A DNA stretch of 64,000 nt from contig JALHOP010000008.1 in assembly GCA_022842935.1 (NCBI GenBank), forward strand, positions 248,001-312,000. Reading direction: 5' to 3'. The position numbers and the translations under genes are program-made. Source of the stretch: Myxococcota bacterium (GTDB lineage: Bacteria > Myxococcota > XYA12-FULL-58-9 > JALHOP01). The notes beneath the pieces were generated by a model. That model was not told where the DNA came from and did no database searches. It was given only the letters and a program-made list of their open reading frames with translations. Positions 43,129 to 54,764 of the stretch are shown here, in pieces (the stretch's first letter is position 1; each line of letters starts with the position of its first letter).

Positions 43129-44184
43129 TCAAAGGCCGCTCAGCACCTCCGTTGATTCCGGCCGATCCCCGAGCAAGGCGCGGGCCTTTTTGCGCATGCT
43201 CGCGATGATGCGGGCGACGACTTCCATATGGGGGTCATCGAGTCCGAGTGCCCGGGCGCTGTAGTCGACCTCGCCAAGGTAGCGCTCACGCAGCGGCGTC
43301 CCGGCCTTGAGCATCGATAGCGCCGCAGTGAGTCGCATCAGGTGGTGCACCTCGCGCGATGCGTGGTTGGGTTCGTCCAGGTGATGGTCGCGGCAAACTT
43401 CGAGAATACTGGGTGGCACATTCCAGAATCTCAGAGCGGCCTCGCCGGTCGTCACGTGCAGCTCGTCAAGGATATGCTCGACGACATTTTGCTCGATGTC
43501 GGCTGGCAGCTTCTTCTCGATGACGAGCGCACACACCGAGCGGAGGGTGAATGTACGGCCGATGTCGAGGAACAAGCCGCACGAGAAGGCGTGATCGGCG
43601 TCCACCACACCGAGGATTCGCGAGAGCGCGCTCGCGGCGAGCGCGATCGTGACCGCGTGGGCGTGCTCGTCGTACCAGCTACGCGGCAACACCGAGCGAA
43701 GGCGACGCGTGTAGAGGTTGAACATGAACCGCGACGCAGCGACCGCCGCGACTTCACCGACCTCGCGTCGTCCGAGCCGGATCACCGCATCGCGGAGGCT
43801 CGTGAGCTGCGAAACGCCGCGATAAAAGGGTGAGTTTGCGACCTTTAGCACGTGCGCAGCGGTGTCAGGATCGCGGGCGATCGTTGCAACCACCTCGGCC
43901 GCTTCGACCATCTGGATGCGCCGCGACAGGTCGAGGATGGCGAGCGCGTACATGGGCATAGCGGGCAGCTGCTGGCGATCGACGGTGATCTCGCTAACCA
44001 CGGCCGGCACGATCGCCTGCGCCCTCGTCCGGTAGGCGGGGTGGTCTGGGCGCGACTCCGGTAATGCGAGCAAGGTCGCCAGCCGCTGCGCTCTGGTCTC
44101 GGCCTCGGGCTCGCCGACGGGTAGGACGACGCTCGCCATCGACGCTGCCATCGACGGTTTTGTGCGGAACTGAAACGTCGCCAT
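43129..44184 (-). CDS. HDOD domain protein
   Basis: 351 residues. After a variable N-terminal region, the HDOD domain starts near QLPAMPMYALAILDLSRRIQMVEAAEVVATIARDPDTAAHVLKVANSPFY and includes LRDAVIRLGRREVGEVA and DADHAFSCGLFLDIGR. HDOD proteins are signalling scaffolds related to HD phosphohydrolases without the full metal site. ATG 44184 gives MATFQFRTKPSMAAS; the longer frame upstream is not natural. It is divergent from the following gene with a 102-bp gap. Confidence 0.82.
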   Translation of the reverse strand: MATFQFRTKPSMAASMASVVLPVGEPEAETRAQRLATLLALPESRPDHPAYRTRAQAIVPAVVSEITVDRQQLPAMPMYALAILDLSRRIQMVEAAEVVATIARDPDTAAHVLKVANSPFYRGVSQLTSLRDAVIRLGRREVGEVAAVAASRFMFNLYTRRLRSVLPRSWYDEHAHAVTIALAASALSRILGVVDADHAFSCGLFLDIGRTFTLRSVCALVIEKKLPADIEQNVVEHILDELHVTTGEAALRFWNVPPSILEVCRDHHLDEPNHASREVHHLMRLTAALSMLKAGTPLRERYLGEVDYSARALGLDDPHMEVVARIIASMRKKARALLGDRPESTEVLSGL

Positions 44185-44257
44185 AAGACCCGGAAATGTC
44201 TGTGTGATCGTCCTCACCCTCGGTATCGCCGTCACAGCACGCACCGAACTGGGTGGG

Positions 44258-44275
44258 GTCGCCGATACCGGCGAC
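44258..44275. promoter_or_regulatory. Palindrome in the HDOD/peroxidase-like divergent gap
   Basis: GTCGCCGATACCGGCGAC pairs its outer six bases perfectly, 12 bp upstream of the plus-strand ATG and beside its ribosome-binding site. The partial sequence CGGTATCGCC recurs 30 bp upstream (44221-44230). It could be an operator for either divergent gene. Confidence 0.3.
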
Positions 44276-44286
44276 AAGGAAAACAC

Positions 44287-45042
44287 ATGACCAGTATGGC
44301 TATCGTTTCGTCCGTCCCCACCCGCGAAGAAATCATCGCGGCAATCCCCTGCCCTGTGATCGCGGCTATTGCGAAAGCCTTCCCCGAAGTGAAGGTCACC
44401 GAGGCAGGGATCGAGCGGCAGTCACTCATCGATGCGCTCGCGAAACGCGGGTTCTCACCCCGGCTGCTCCGCCTCCTGAACGACGCGCTTTTGCAGGCCG
44501 CTCGCGCGAACGGCAAGGACGGCACCCATTTCGACGCGGCGGATCTTCGCAAGACGCCGTTCTTCGACGCACTCACGACAGGCATTTTCCGGAACGGCTT
44601 CAACGCCACGCGCTTTGAGGAGCTCATGCAGGTCGCAAAGAATGGCGAGCTTGGGGCACCCGAGATCGCGCGCATGATTCGAGCTCTCGCCGCGGAACAA
44701 AAGACGGGCTTGAAGCCCATCCTCTTCACGGCCGCCGAGTATTCGGCACTCCGACAAGTCACCGTCGGAAGCGGAAAGATGACGACCGCTCAGCTGGAGT
44801 CGTTCTTCCGCAACGGCAACCTCGGGCCACGCTTCCACGACCCCAGCTACTCGAAGGACCTAGGCCGCATTGGCTGGAGCACCGCCAAGACTCTGGTGTG
44901 CTACGGGGCGCAGGTCTCGGTTGGCTACTTCACGGGCAACGCCGACCTGCCCCGCCTCTCGCCGTTGCCACCGACGGCCGCTGCTGGCGCCGCTGCGGCG
45001 ACCGAGCGCCCCAAAGGTAAATGCCCGTTCGGTCACGGGTGA
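44287..45042 (+). CDS. Hypothetical protein, weakly peroxidase family 2-like
   Basis: 251 residues with AAGGA upstream of ATG. An early PCPVIAAIAKAFPEVKVTEAGIERQSLIDALAKRGF segment recalls the PCP-N-LANHG-P-DG start of heme-thiolate chloroperoxidase-like proteins, in which that Cys ligates heme. The C terminus ends in KGKCPFGHG, a second CP motif. The middle is helical. Resemblance is weak and other residues of the heme pocket are not obvious. No signal peptide. Confidence 0.5.
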   Translation: MTSMAIVSSVPTREEIIAAIPCPVIAAIAKAFPEVKVTEAGIERQSLIDALAKRGFSPRLLRLLNDALLQAARANGKDGTHFDAADLRKTPFFDALTTGIFRNGFNATRFEELMQVAKNGELGAPEIARMIRALAAEQKTGLKPILFTAAEYSALRQVTVGSGKMTTAQLESFFRNGNLGPRFHDPSYSKDLGRIGWSTAKTLVCYGAQVSVGYFTGNADLPRLSPLPPTAAAGAAAATERPKGKCPFGHG

Positions 45043-45134
45043 GACGCGATTCGCTCATCGTAAGCTAGCGTAGAAGCACATTCGAGCGGCGTATCCATGC
45101 AGCGTTGCTACGTCGCTTGGTTTAGACTTTCGGC

Positions 45135-45884
45135 ATGCTCTCCGCGCTCTTGTCCGTGCTGCTGTCGCTCCCCTACCAGGACGGCGAGCAGCGCTTCGTC
45201 ATCGATCTGCCAAACGGTTGGTCTGCGTCGGCTGCCGACCCAGGCGGCGTGACCTTCACGCGTAACCGCGACGGCGTGCTCGCGATCTGCTCGGTGCGGG
45301 TCACGCGTTTGGGGCAGACGTCGCTCGACGGCTACGTGAAGGCCCTGGTTAGCTCGACGCAGGGTCAACCCGGCTACAGGCTGGTCGCCCAAGGCAACGA
45401 CAAGCTCGCCGGGGCAACGGCCTTTAGGCGACGATTCGTCGCCAACATCGACCCCGCAGGCAAGCTCCAGAAGATGGCGGACGAGCGCGTCACCGCGTCC
45501 AATGGGGTCGCGTATCTGGTCCACGTGGAGACCGTCTCGCAGGCTTTCGAAAGCTTCGTTCCCGAGTTCTCTCAGCTGGTGAACAGCTTTGATTTCCCGC
45601 GCCCGCAGCAGCAAGACCAAGGGATCGGCTTGCCGAACTACGTTCTGGTCGGCTCGTGGGCCTCGCAAACCGACGCCGCCTCACGCGTCACCTTCTACGC
45701 AGACGGTCGTGTGTTCTTCGGCGCCTTCAGCGGCGCGTACCGCATCGACGGCAATCAGCTGGTGGTCCAGCTCACCAATCGCGAGCCTCAGGTATTCTAC
45801 TGGGAGCTCGTCTCTGGAAATCTCACGCTGGTGTCACCGCAGCTCGCAGTCCCATTGCGCTATCGTCGCGTCCTCATCAACTAA
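45135..45884 (+). CDS. Secreted DcrB/PsbP-like protein with C-terminal beta domain
   Basis: 249 residues. A short hydrophobic N terminus (MLSALLSVLLSLPYQ) may be a weak signal. The first domain (FVIDLPNGWSASAADPGGVTFTRNRDG... YLVHVETVSQAFESFVPEFSQLVNSFDF) has the PsbP/DcrB fold pattern. The second (VLVGSWASQTDAASRVTFYADGRVFFGAFSGAYRIDGNQLVV) looks like a small lipocalin-like beta barrel. Function unknown. Confidence 0.6.
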   Translation: MLSALLSVLLSLPYQDGEQRFVIDLPNGWSASAADPGGVTFTRNRDGVLAICSVRVTRLGQTSLDGYVKALVSSTQGQPGYRLVAQGNDKLAGATAFRRRFVANIDPAGKLQKMADERVTASNGVAYLVHVETVSQAFESFVPEFSQLVNSFDFPRPQQQDQGIGLPNYVLVGSWASQTDAASRVTFYADGRVFFGAFSGAYRIDGNQLVVQLTNREPQVFYWELVSGNLTLVSPQLAVPLRYRRVLIN

Positions 45885-45904
45885 CACGTCGTCTAGCCCC
45901 CGCT

Positions 45905-46534
45905 TCAGGGCATGACCGTCGGTGGTCGAATTACGATGCTCGGGCTCTTTGCTGGGTCGAGCCGGCTGAGGAGCTGCTCCAGGGCGGCGCGGTCGAGCGC
46001 GATACATCCCGAGGTTGGGCTGTCGGGCCCGGCCCAGACGTGCAAGAAGATCGCACTGCCATGGCCCGGTGTGACGGGCGACGTGTTGTACGCGACGACG
46101 AGACCCAAGGCGTATTGGCCGTCGCTTCGCTGCATGACCTCGAACGACTGAGCGTTCGTCATCCCGCGCTTCATCCAACGGTTGTAGTCAGGCGACTCGG
46201 CGTCATCGACCCAGACGTCGGCGGCGGTCACCTGCCGGTAGGGCAAACGCGTTGGGCTGCCTGCGGCCTCGCCGAAGGCAGTGCCCAGCCCAAACGTGCC
46301 GCTCGGCGTCTTCCCGTCTCCCTCGCGTTTGCTTCCTGGACGCGCAATCCCGTTGCGGCCAACGACCGCAGCGAACGGGCCAAGAACGAGCTGCCAATCG
46401 CCCCCGACCATCTCGTGGAGGCTGACGCTGCCCCGCGATGCGCCGTCACCTTCGACGATGATCACCTGACTCGGCCCGTCGGCGGTTGGTGTCGAGCAGG
46501 CGGCAAGCAGGACAATGGCAGCGAAGCGTTGCAT
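45905..46534 (-). CDS. L,D-transpeptidase (YkuD) lipoprotein
   Basis: 209 residues with a lipoprotein signal (AIVLLAAC). The YkuD core is read from RPGSKREGDGKTPSGTFGL, a central YALGLVVAYNTSPVTPGHGSAIFLHVW and the nucleophile Cys in PTSGCIALDRAALEQLL. It should form 3-3 peptidoglycan crosslinks or attach proteins to peptidoglycan. ATG 46534 gives the signal. The start lies about 70 bp from the rRNA terminator, which protects it from rRNA readthrough. Confidence 0.85.
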   Translation of the reverse strand: MQRFAAIVLLAACSTPTADGPSQVIIVEGDGASRGSVSLHEMVGGDWQLVLGPFAAVVGRNGIARPGSKREGDGKTPSGTFGLGTAFGEAAGSPTRLPYRQVTAADVWVDDAESPDYNRWMKRGMTNAQSFEVMQRSDGQYALGLVVAYNTSPVTPGHGSAIFLHVWAGPDSPTSGCIALDRAALEQLLSRLDPAKSPSIVIRPPTVMP

Positions 46535-46603
46535 GTGCTTGAGCCCGAGAGTCGTTCCCAAACGCCTGCGGGGTCGCGAGCCCCGCGGTCCCGCGGCACG
46601 ACG

Positions 46604-46650
46604 CAAAAACACGAAGGCCCCGCGACACATTGCTGTGGCACGGGGCCTTC
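46604..46650 (-). terminator. Rho-independent terminator of the rRNA operon
   Basis: On the minus strand a GAAGGCCCCG / CGGGGCCTTC stem with a loop of about 18 bases is followed by a T-rich tract (complement of CAAAAAC at 46604-46610). It lies 10 bp past the 5S gene. Confidence 0.8.
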
Positions 46651-46659
46651 TAAAATTAT

Positions 46660-46776
46660 TCCGGCAGCGACCTACTCTCCCACACGGTTACCCGTGCAGT
46701 ACCATTGGCTCAGGTGGGCTTAACTTCCGAGTTCGAGATGGGATCGGGTGGAACCCCACCGACATTGCCACCGGAA
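46660..46776 (-). rRNA. rrf: 5S ribosomal RNA
   Basis: The minus strand opens with TCCGGTGGCAATGTCGG and closes with a complementary CGCTGCCGGA. It contains the conserved CCCATCTCGAACTCGGAAGTTAAG block. Length about 117 bases. It is the last gene of the rRNA operon. Confidence 0.93.
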
Positions 46777-46785
46777 ACTTAAAAC

Positions 46786-46800
46786 ACTGAATAGTAAGAA
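46786..46800 (-). other. 3' half of outer 23S processing stem
   Basis: ACTGAATAGTAAGAA here is the perfect 15-base complement of TTCTTACTATTCAGT at 50240-50254 on the other side of 23S. The two can pair in the precursor, as in RNase III processing stems. Confidence 0.6.
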
Positions 46801-46923
46801 CTTGTCGAATCTTGGCGAGAGCGTGTGAACAACTCTCTAGAAGCTTACGCTTCTCTCTGAATCATCGCACTCGGCGATGTTTTGTGCGGTCTATTTCGAG
46901 ACCGCACTCTGCGTGCTACGCGC

Positions 46924-46939
46924 TGAAATCTAGCTTCGA
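46924..46939 (-). other. 3' half of inner 23S processing stem
   Basis: TGAAATCTAGCTTCGA pairs perfectly over 16 bases with TCGAAGCTAGATTTCA at 49977-49992. Together these flank the mature 23S closely. Confidence 0.65.
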
Positions 46940-46954
46940 ACCACTAGAAAAACA

Positions 46955-49925
<2,971 letters not shown>

Positions 49926-50378
49926 TTTTTCTGGCGACCGCTCTTGCGAGCGACCGCTTCGAATAATCGACGCAGCTCGAAGCTAGATTTCAAAACGTAG
50001 CTTGGTTCTTTCGAACTAATGAATGCTGATGTGTCTCACGACAGCATCAACTTCCAGACTTCGTCATCTGCCCATCTCGCCGCTGCGGCTCGATGTTTGA
50101 CTACTACCGCGTCTCACGACGCAGAGAGTGCAGTGACGATAAACAGTGAGAATCGTTCGCTTCTAAAGAGTATTGTTCTTTACGTGTCGTCTAATCCGCT
50201 GACGCGGACCAAACACACTCGCGTTTGATTCGATATCGTTTCTTACTATTCAGTTTTCAAAGAGCACTTCGAAACCATCCGAGCACACACCCATGAAGAG
50301 CATGGCCGGATCTGTATCGATCTGTTTCACGTGTACTGATGTCGCGTATCCCCACTCCGCCTCGACCCAGAGGGTCGA
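49926..50378 (-). other. tRNA-Ala to 23S spacer with boxA and processing-stem halves
   Basis: This 450-bp spacer has no gene. It holds the 5' halves of both 23S processing stems (49977-49992 and 50240-50254). It also has an antitermination boxA-like sequence (minus strand TGCTCTTTG, complement of 50258-50266) just upstream of the outer stem. Confidence 0.6.
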
Positions 50379-50454
50379 TGGTGGAGCCGATGGGGATCGA
50401 ACCCACGGCCTCAGGCTTGCAAAGCCCGCGCTCTCCCAGCTGAGCTACGGCCCC
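50379..50454 (-). tRNA. tRNA-Ala (TGC), CCA encoded
   Basis: The minus-strand sequence opens GGGGCCGTAGCTCAGC. It has a TTTGCAA anticodon loop with TGC, a GGTTCGATCC T-arm, and an acceptor end CGGCTCC-A-CCA with CCA in the DNA. It sits between tRNA-Ile and 23S, as in many rRNA spacers. Confidence 0.95.
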
Positions 50455-50698
50455 GTCTCGTTGCCTTGACGGCTTCGAGGTGGTTCACATCGACATCACC
50501 GACGAACATTGGGTTGCGTTCGTCGTTTTCGTGAGCCGCGCCTTCTAGCTGCGATGCTCACGTGCTGTCAACCTCTTTTTTTGCTGCCGTCGTTTTTGTT
50601 TCGGCGCAGGTTTTTGCGAGGTTGGCCGGGCGGGTCTAACGAAGTTGCGCCTGAAGTGGCGGGCAACGAAGACTGCGCGGCGCGGATGCAGGACTGAA
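50455..50698 (-). other. tRNA-Ile to tRNA-Ala spacer
   Basis: 244 bp without gene or obvious structure. It is long compared with the few tens of bases usual between these two tRNAs. Confidence 0.4.
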
Positions 50699-50772
<74 letters not shown>

Positions 50773-50830
50773 GCGATCGGTTCCCTGCGGGAAGCCCGAA
50801 TCCGCTTGCAACAACACACGTTTTCGAACT

Positions 50831-50840
50831 CAAAGAGCTT
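50831..50840 (-). promoter_or_regulatory. boxA-like antitermination sequence in rRNA leader
   Basis: The minus strand reads AAGCTCTTTG, resembling the rrn boxA core GCTCTTT. It lies between the promoter and tRNA-Ile, matching the second copy upstream of 23S. Confidence 0.5.
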
Positions 50841-50885
50841 TGCTTCGTGACCCCAACCAGGGAGCCCGTCGCAACGAGGTGCGCG

Positions 50886-50914
50886 GGTATAGAGGTTGGC
50901 TTTCACACCGTCAA
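50886..50914 (-). promoter_or_regulatory. Sigma-70 promoter of the tRNA-Ile/tRNA-Ala/23S/5S operon
   Basis: The minus strand reads TTGACG (50909-50914), a 17-bp spacer, then TATACC (50886-50891). A/T tracts upstream (AAAAAG, and a run of eight A near 50940) resemble an UP element. Transcription would start about 105 bp before tRNA-Ile. Confidence 0.65.
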
Positions 50915-51231
50915 CGACTTTTTCTGGGGGGAGCGCTTTTTTTTGCTCATGCCTCGATCCCGCGCGCCGTACGCGGTTCTAGGAACGTTCTGGCGACGCC
51001 GCCCCTAGCCCCTTTTTGCGCCTGACGTCGGTCAACGCATGCCTTCCGTCGGAGGCGCACCCGTTGCGTCGCGCACGCAAAAGCAGACAGGCCTCCCGAC
51101 GGCTCGTTACGCTCGACGACAGCTGGGTGAGGTCAATTGTGACTGCGCCGCGATGGCGCATCTAACTGTTCCAGCAGGACTTTTTGTATGCCCGGTGGTC
51201 GTTTGGTGGGCGCTGGTTTGCGTTGACAAGT
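50915..51231. other. Non-coding region upstream of the rRNA operon; no 16S gene
   Basis: No 16S sequence is visible: the anti-Shine-Dalgarno 3' end (GGATCACCTCC in either orientation) and other conserved 16S blocks are absent. The frames present are Arg-rich shadows. The left edge holds the A/T tracts beside the rRNA promoter. Confidence 0.6.
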
Positions 51232-51693
51232 ATGACGCGCCCCCGTCAAATCGACGTCATGGGTCCGCGACCGAGCGCAGCCAACGTCGGCAAGCACCCC
51301 CTCACAACGCAGCTGGTCGGCTGCTTGAAGAGGCAGGGGAAAACGTTCGCTATTGCCGACAAGGACGTGGTCCGCTTCCGCGACAGCGGCCTAGGCCTGC
51401 GACCCGACGGGCTACTGGACTGGCTGCGCGACCTTACGGTCCTCATCGCAACACTCGAGGGGCCGATGAGCTCGCCAGCAACCGCCAAGCAGCTGCGCGA
51501 GCTGCTTTTCGCGCCCTTGTGCTCGGCTCTCGACGGGCACGTCCATGCGGACGGGGTGCGACAGAAGCGCCAAGCAGGCGCCAAACGCGCCGCAGCCAAT
51601 CAGTTGAAGTCGTTAGAGGCACACAATCGAACGGCGGGTTTGCCACGCGCGAGCAAGTCGTCCGGGGCTACGCTGCGCCCACGCAGCAAATGA
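51232..51693 (+). CDS. Hypothetical protein
   Basis: 153 residues from ATG 51232 (an ATG at 51184 is in frame). It is basic, with a helical middle (LLDWLRDLTVLIATLEGPMSSPATAKQLRELLFAPLCSALDGH) and a Lys/Arg-rich disordered tail. No family recognised. Its stop lies 10 bp before the TTG start of the next gene, and the intervening ribosome-binding site suggests they are co-expressed. Confidence 0.4.
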   Translation: MTRPRQIDVMGPRPSAANVGKHPLTTQLVGCLKRQGKTFAIADKDVVRFRDSGLGLRPDGLLDWLRDLTVLIATLEGPMSSPATAKQLRELLFAPLCSALDGHVHADGVRQKRQAGAKRAAANQLKSLEAHNRTAGLPRASKSSGATLRPRSK

Positions 51694-51703
51694 GAGGTGA
51701 TTC

Positions 51704-52213
51704 TTGGGTAATCCAGTCATAGGCAGCGGCACCGTCGACCAAGTTTACCAGGAGGTCCGCGGCTACGAGGGCGGGTCACTGCGAGGCGACAAGATCACGA
51801 GTCAAGAGCTAGCCGCCCTGCGTGAGGCATTCGCTCGCACGAGCGACGGCATCCTCGGGATCGGAAACCAGCAAGAAAGCTTCCTCGAGGGCCTCGCTGG
51901 CGACAACGAGTCCCTGGCGGCGGCGCTGCGTGACCCGAATATGGACTACACCGGCTACCTGCAGCTGCGCTCGCAAGAGCTCACCGCGCGCCAGGCCGTC
52001 TTCGACGCAGGCCAAGGCAACGACATTTCGGCATCAGAGCTCGAGGCGCTACGTCAGCAATATGGACGCACACCCGAGGGCTCGGCCGAGCGCCAAAGCC
52101 TCCTCGAGAGTATTGGGAAGAACGCGTCCCTCGTCGCGGCGGTCCAGGATCCGTCGATCAGCTACACGCAGTATCGCTCGATGCGCGGAGCAGAAGAAGC
52201 CCGCAAGTCCTAA
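51704..52213 (+). CDS. Hypothetical protein with internal duplication, TTG start
   Basis: 169 residues. The start is TTG, decided by a strong Shine-Dalgarno (GAGAGGTGA at 51692-51700) just upstream. Two related units of about 60 residues are visible, each reading (D)xISxxELxALRxxxxRT...LLES/FLEG...SLxAAxxDPxxxYxxYxxxRxxE. The DxISxxEL pattern is faintly EF-hand-like. There is no signal peptide. Function unknown. Confidence 0.6.
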   Translation: MGNPVIGSGTVDQVYQEVRGYEGGSLRGDKITSQELAALREAFARTSDGILGIGNQQESFLEGLAGDNESLAAALRDPNMDYTGYLQLRSQELTARQAVFDAGQGNDISASELEALRQQYGRTPEGSAERQSLLESIGKNASLVAAVQDPSISYTQYRSMRGAEEARKS

Positions 52214-52275
52214 AGGTGCCGGCGCCGCCCCGCGACTTCGCCACGGCGGCGCCAACTCACCCGGGTGCCTTTAGG

Positions 52276-53391
52276 TCAGCGCCCAACGGAGCTCGCGAGC
52301 TCATCCATGAAGTGGCTAACGGGCGGACGGACGAGGCTACCAGCCATGGCGTCGGCAACGAGCTTGCCGGCGCGGCCCGAGGCCGCGTAAGCGCGACTGC
52401 CGCCCACCACGAGACCGCTCGCGGCTGCCGCGAGAGCGGAGCGTGCTGCAAACGTCTTCGCACACTTCGCGCGCTCCATGCTCCGCGCGGGGAAGGGCCA
52501 GGCGTCCGTCATAGCGACGGCCTCGACGAAGCCCCACGCGGCTTCGAGCTCGAGGGCATGCTCGGCGAGCTTGCCACGGGCCCAAATGGCTTCCTTGCCG
52601 ACCGAAGAAGCCCCCAAGGTGACGGCGCCGTCGCCGACACCTACGAAGATGGCCGCGAAAAGAACGGTCGACCAGTGGCGAGCGTTGACTCCCGAAAGGG
52701 CGCCGGGGTGACCGTAGTAGCTCGCGGCCTCGGCGTTCTCGAGGGTGAGCCCGACGCTCGCCGTCGAGCGCATACCCCAGGCATCCCAGGCGCTGTCGAG
52801 TGTCAGTCCATGCGCTTGACGCGCCACGAAGAATCCGTCGACGACGTCGCCGCTGCGGGCCGCGCACAAGAAGTAGTCGGCATCCGGGCCAAACGTCGCG
52901 AACGCTTTGCGTCCGCTCAAGAAGATACGACCTTCCTTATCTTGCTTGGCGGTGGTCTTCGTTTGCTGGAGGTCGCCATGCGAGCCTGGTTCGGCGTTGG
53001 CAACCGCGAGAATTTTGCCGGCGCCGACAGCGGCGGCTACCCACTCGGCGCCCTTCTGCTGAGCTGGGCGCAGTGCGGACGGTATGACGTTCGCGGGCAG
53101 ACGCGCGATGGCGGTGTTTCCCCAGGGCATGGCGAGCGCAAGAGCAGTCGAAGGCGCGTGTCGCGCGAGCGTACGCACCGCTGTGCAACAATCGAACAAC
53201 GACGATCCCCACCCACCGAGTGCCTCTGGCAGAGGAGCCTTGAGGATACCGCTAGCGCGCAACTCAGCGACGACCGTCGGTTCGAGCCGGGTTGCCCCAG
53301 CGTTTTCCGCCGCGAGCTCTCTCTCGCCCCACTTCGGCGCCAGCTCATCCATCAGAGCGAGGACGCGGTTATCCTTCACCATGGTCGTCAC
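52276..53391 (-). CDS. Acyl-CoA dehydrogenase-like flavoprotein
   Basis: 371 residues with the three-domain acyl-CoA dehydrogenase layout: helical N domain (GILKAPLPEALGGWG), beta domain (ANAEPGSHGDLQQTKTTAKQDKEGRIFLSGRKAFATFGPDADYFL, DAWGMRSTASVGLTLENA) and C-terminal helices. The usual catalytic Glu block is not obvious, so it may be a monooxygenase-like or non-dehydrogenase member. GTG 53391 overlaps the dusB stop by 4 bp; ATG 53382 is an alternative. Confidence 0.75.
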   Translation of the reverse strand: MTTMVKDNRVLALMDELAPKWGERELAAENAGATRLEPTVVAELRASGILKAPLPEALGGWGSSLFDCCTAVRTLARHAPSTALALAMPWGNTAIARLPANVIPSALRPAQQKGAEWVAAAVGAGKILAVANAEPGSHGDLQQTKTTAKQDKEGRIFLSGRKAFATFGPDADYFLCAARSGDVVDGFFVARQAHGLTLDSAWDAWGMRSTASVGLTLENAEAASYYGHPGALSGVNARHWSTVLFAAIFVGVGDGAVTLGASSVGKEAIWARGKLAEHALELEAAWGFVEAVAMTDAWPFPARSMERAKCAKTFAARSALAAAASGLVVGGSRAYAASGRAGKLVADAMAGSLVRPPVSHFMDELASSVGR

Positions 53392-54395
53392 CCCAGAGCC
53401 GCGCGGGTGTCGAATTCGACGGTCTCGTCGTCGTTCGATGCGGCGGCCGTGCCGTAGAACTCTTCGCAGGCCGTGATGAGCGTCGGCAAGTCATCGATGC
53501 GCGTCGCGCGCTCGCGAAACGCGCGTGCGCCGGCGAGACCATGCGCGTACCACATCAGGTGCTGACGGAAGCGCCGAAGCGCAGTCAGCTCGTCACCGAC
53601 GAACGCGATGTGGTCACTCAGATGGCGCCGCACGAGCAACCAGCGCTCCGCCGCTGTCGGCGGCTTGGCGCCTGGCCTGACGAGCTGTTCGAAGATCCAG
53701 GGGTTCCCGAGCGCGCCGCGACCGATCATCACGGCAGCGCAGCCCGTCTCGGCGAGCATCTTGCGAGCTAGGTCCGGAGTGTACGCATCGCCGTTGCCTA
53801 TAACGGGGATGGGCGACGCCTCGACGAGGGCCGCGATCAACGACCAGTCCGCTTTACCGGAGTACCCTTGCGCCCGCGTACGCGCGTGCATTGCGATGGC
53901 CGCTGCCCCAGCATCGGCCACTGACTTCACCATGTCGCGGAAGTTCAGAGTCGCCGCGTCCCAACCGGCCCGAATCTTAACGGTTACGGGCACGCCTGTC
54001 CGCTTGGCGATGGCGGCGACGATGGATCCCGCGCGCTGCGGGTCACAGAGCAGCGCGGAGCCGGCACCGTTCTTGGTCACCTTCTTCACCGGGCAGCCCA
54101 TGTTGATGTCGATGATCTTGGCGCCGAGCTCGACCGCCCGAGCCGCGCCTTCGGCCATCGAATCGGCATCGCCCCCAAAGATCTGCACCCAGAACGGCTG
54201 CTCGCTCGCGGCGTGAGTCACGTAACGCGCGGTGCGCGTTTGGCCGTAGAGGAGACCCTTGGCGCTGACAAGCTCGGTCGGCGCAGCGCCAGCCCCAAGC
54301 TCCCGCGCAATGACGCGGAAAGGCATCTCACTGACACCGGCCATGGGCGCCAGGATCCAGGGATTCGGCAAGACATACGGACCGAGCTGCATCAC
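53388..54395 (-). CDS. dusB: tRNA-dihydrouridine synthase, DusB-like
   Basis: 335 residues. FMN-dependent Dus signatures are LAPMAGVSEMPFR, TELVSAKGL, IDINMGCPVKKVTKNGAGSALL with the catalytic Cys, VKIRAGWD, MHARTRAQGYSGKADW and GNGDAYTPD...MIGRGALGNPWIF. It reduces uridines in the tRNA D-loop. GTG 54395 overlaps the upstream DUF883-like stop (GTGA), with ATG 54392 directly after. Genes on both sides are coupled, forming one operon with the small membrane proteins. Confidence 0.92.
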   Translation of the reverse strand: MMQLGPYVLPNPWILAPMAGVSEMPFRVIARELGAGAAPTELVSAKGLLYGQTRTARYVTHAASEQPFWVQIFGGDADSMAEGAARAVELGAKIIDINMGCPVKKVTKNGAGSALLCDPQRAGSIVAAIAKRTGVPVTVKIRAGWDAATLNFRDMVKSVADAGAAAIAMHARTRAQGYSGKADWSLIAALVEASPIPVIGNGDAYTPDLARKMLAETGCAAVMIGRGALGNPWIFEQLVRPGAKPPTAAERWLLVRRHLSDHIAFVGDELTALRRFRQHLMWYAHGLAGARAFRERATRIDDLPTLITACEEFYGTAAASNDDETVEFDTRAALG

Positions 54396-54700
54396 TCCTG
54401 TGCCATATCCGTCTGTTCACGTTCTGGCGAGGGCGCCCCTTCATCTTGATGACGTGACACGAGGCCCATGACCGCCGCCTCGATCTGCGGCAACGCGAGC
54501 CGCGCAGCCACCGCCAAGAGCGCCTTGCCTGTCCGTGATCGAAGACCGCCACCAAGCACGAAGCCGACACCAAGCGCAGCTCCCAGCGCGATGTACGGAT
54601 GTTCACGCGTCGCCCGCACCACCTGTTTCGTGAGTGTACGGGCGGCGCGTGCCATCTCTTCGATGTCGTAGTCGTCGAAAGGCTCGCGAGAAGTCATCAC
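54392..54700 (-). CDS. DUF883/ElaB-YqjD-like membrane-anchored protein
   Basis: 102 residues. An acidic helical N terminus (DDYDIEEMARAARTLTKQVVRATREHP) precedes a glycine-rich membrane helix (YIALGAALGVGFVLGGGL) followed by RSR. This is the DUF883-type layout; E. coli members (YqjD, ElaB) tether ribosomes to the membrane in stationary phase. Here the helix is followed by a longer soluble tail. The stop overlaps the dusB start. Confidence 0.68.
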   Translation of the reverse strand: MMTSREPFDDYDIEEMARAARTLTKQVVRATREHPYIALGAALGVGFVLGGGLRSRTGKALLAVAARLALPQIEAAVMGLVSRHQDEGAPSPEREQTDMAQE

Positions 54701-54764
54701 GCCTGCTTTCGCACGTCAGGCGCCGTGTGTCGACGTCGCAAAACGCCGCACAGGCGCCGTCGCT

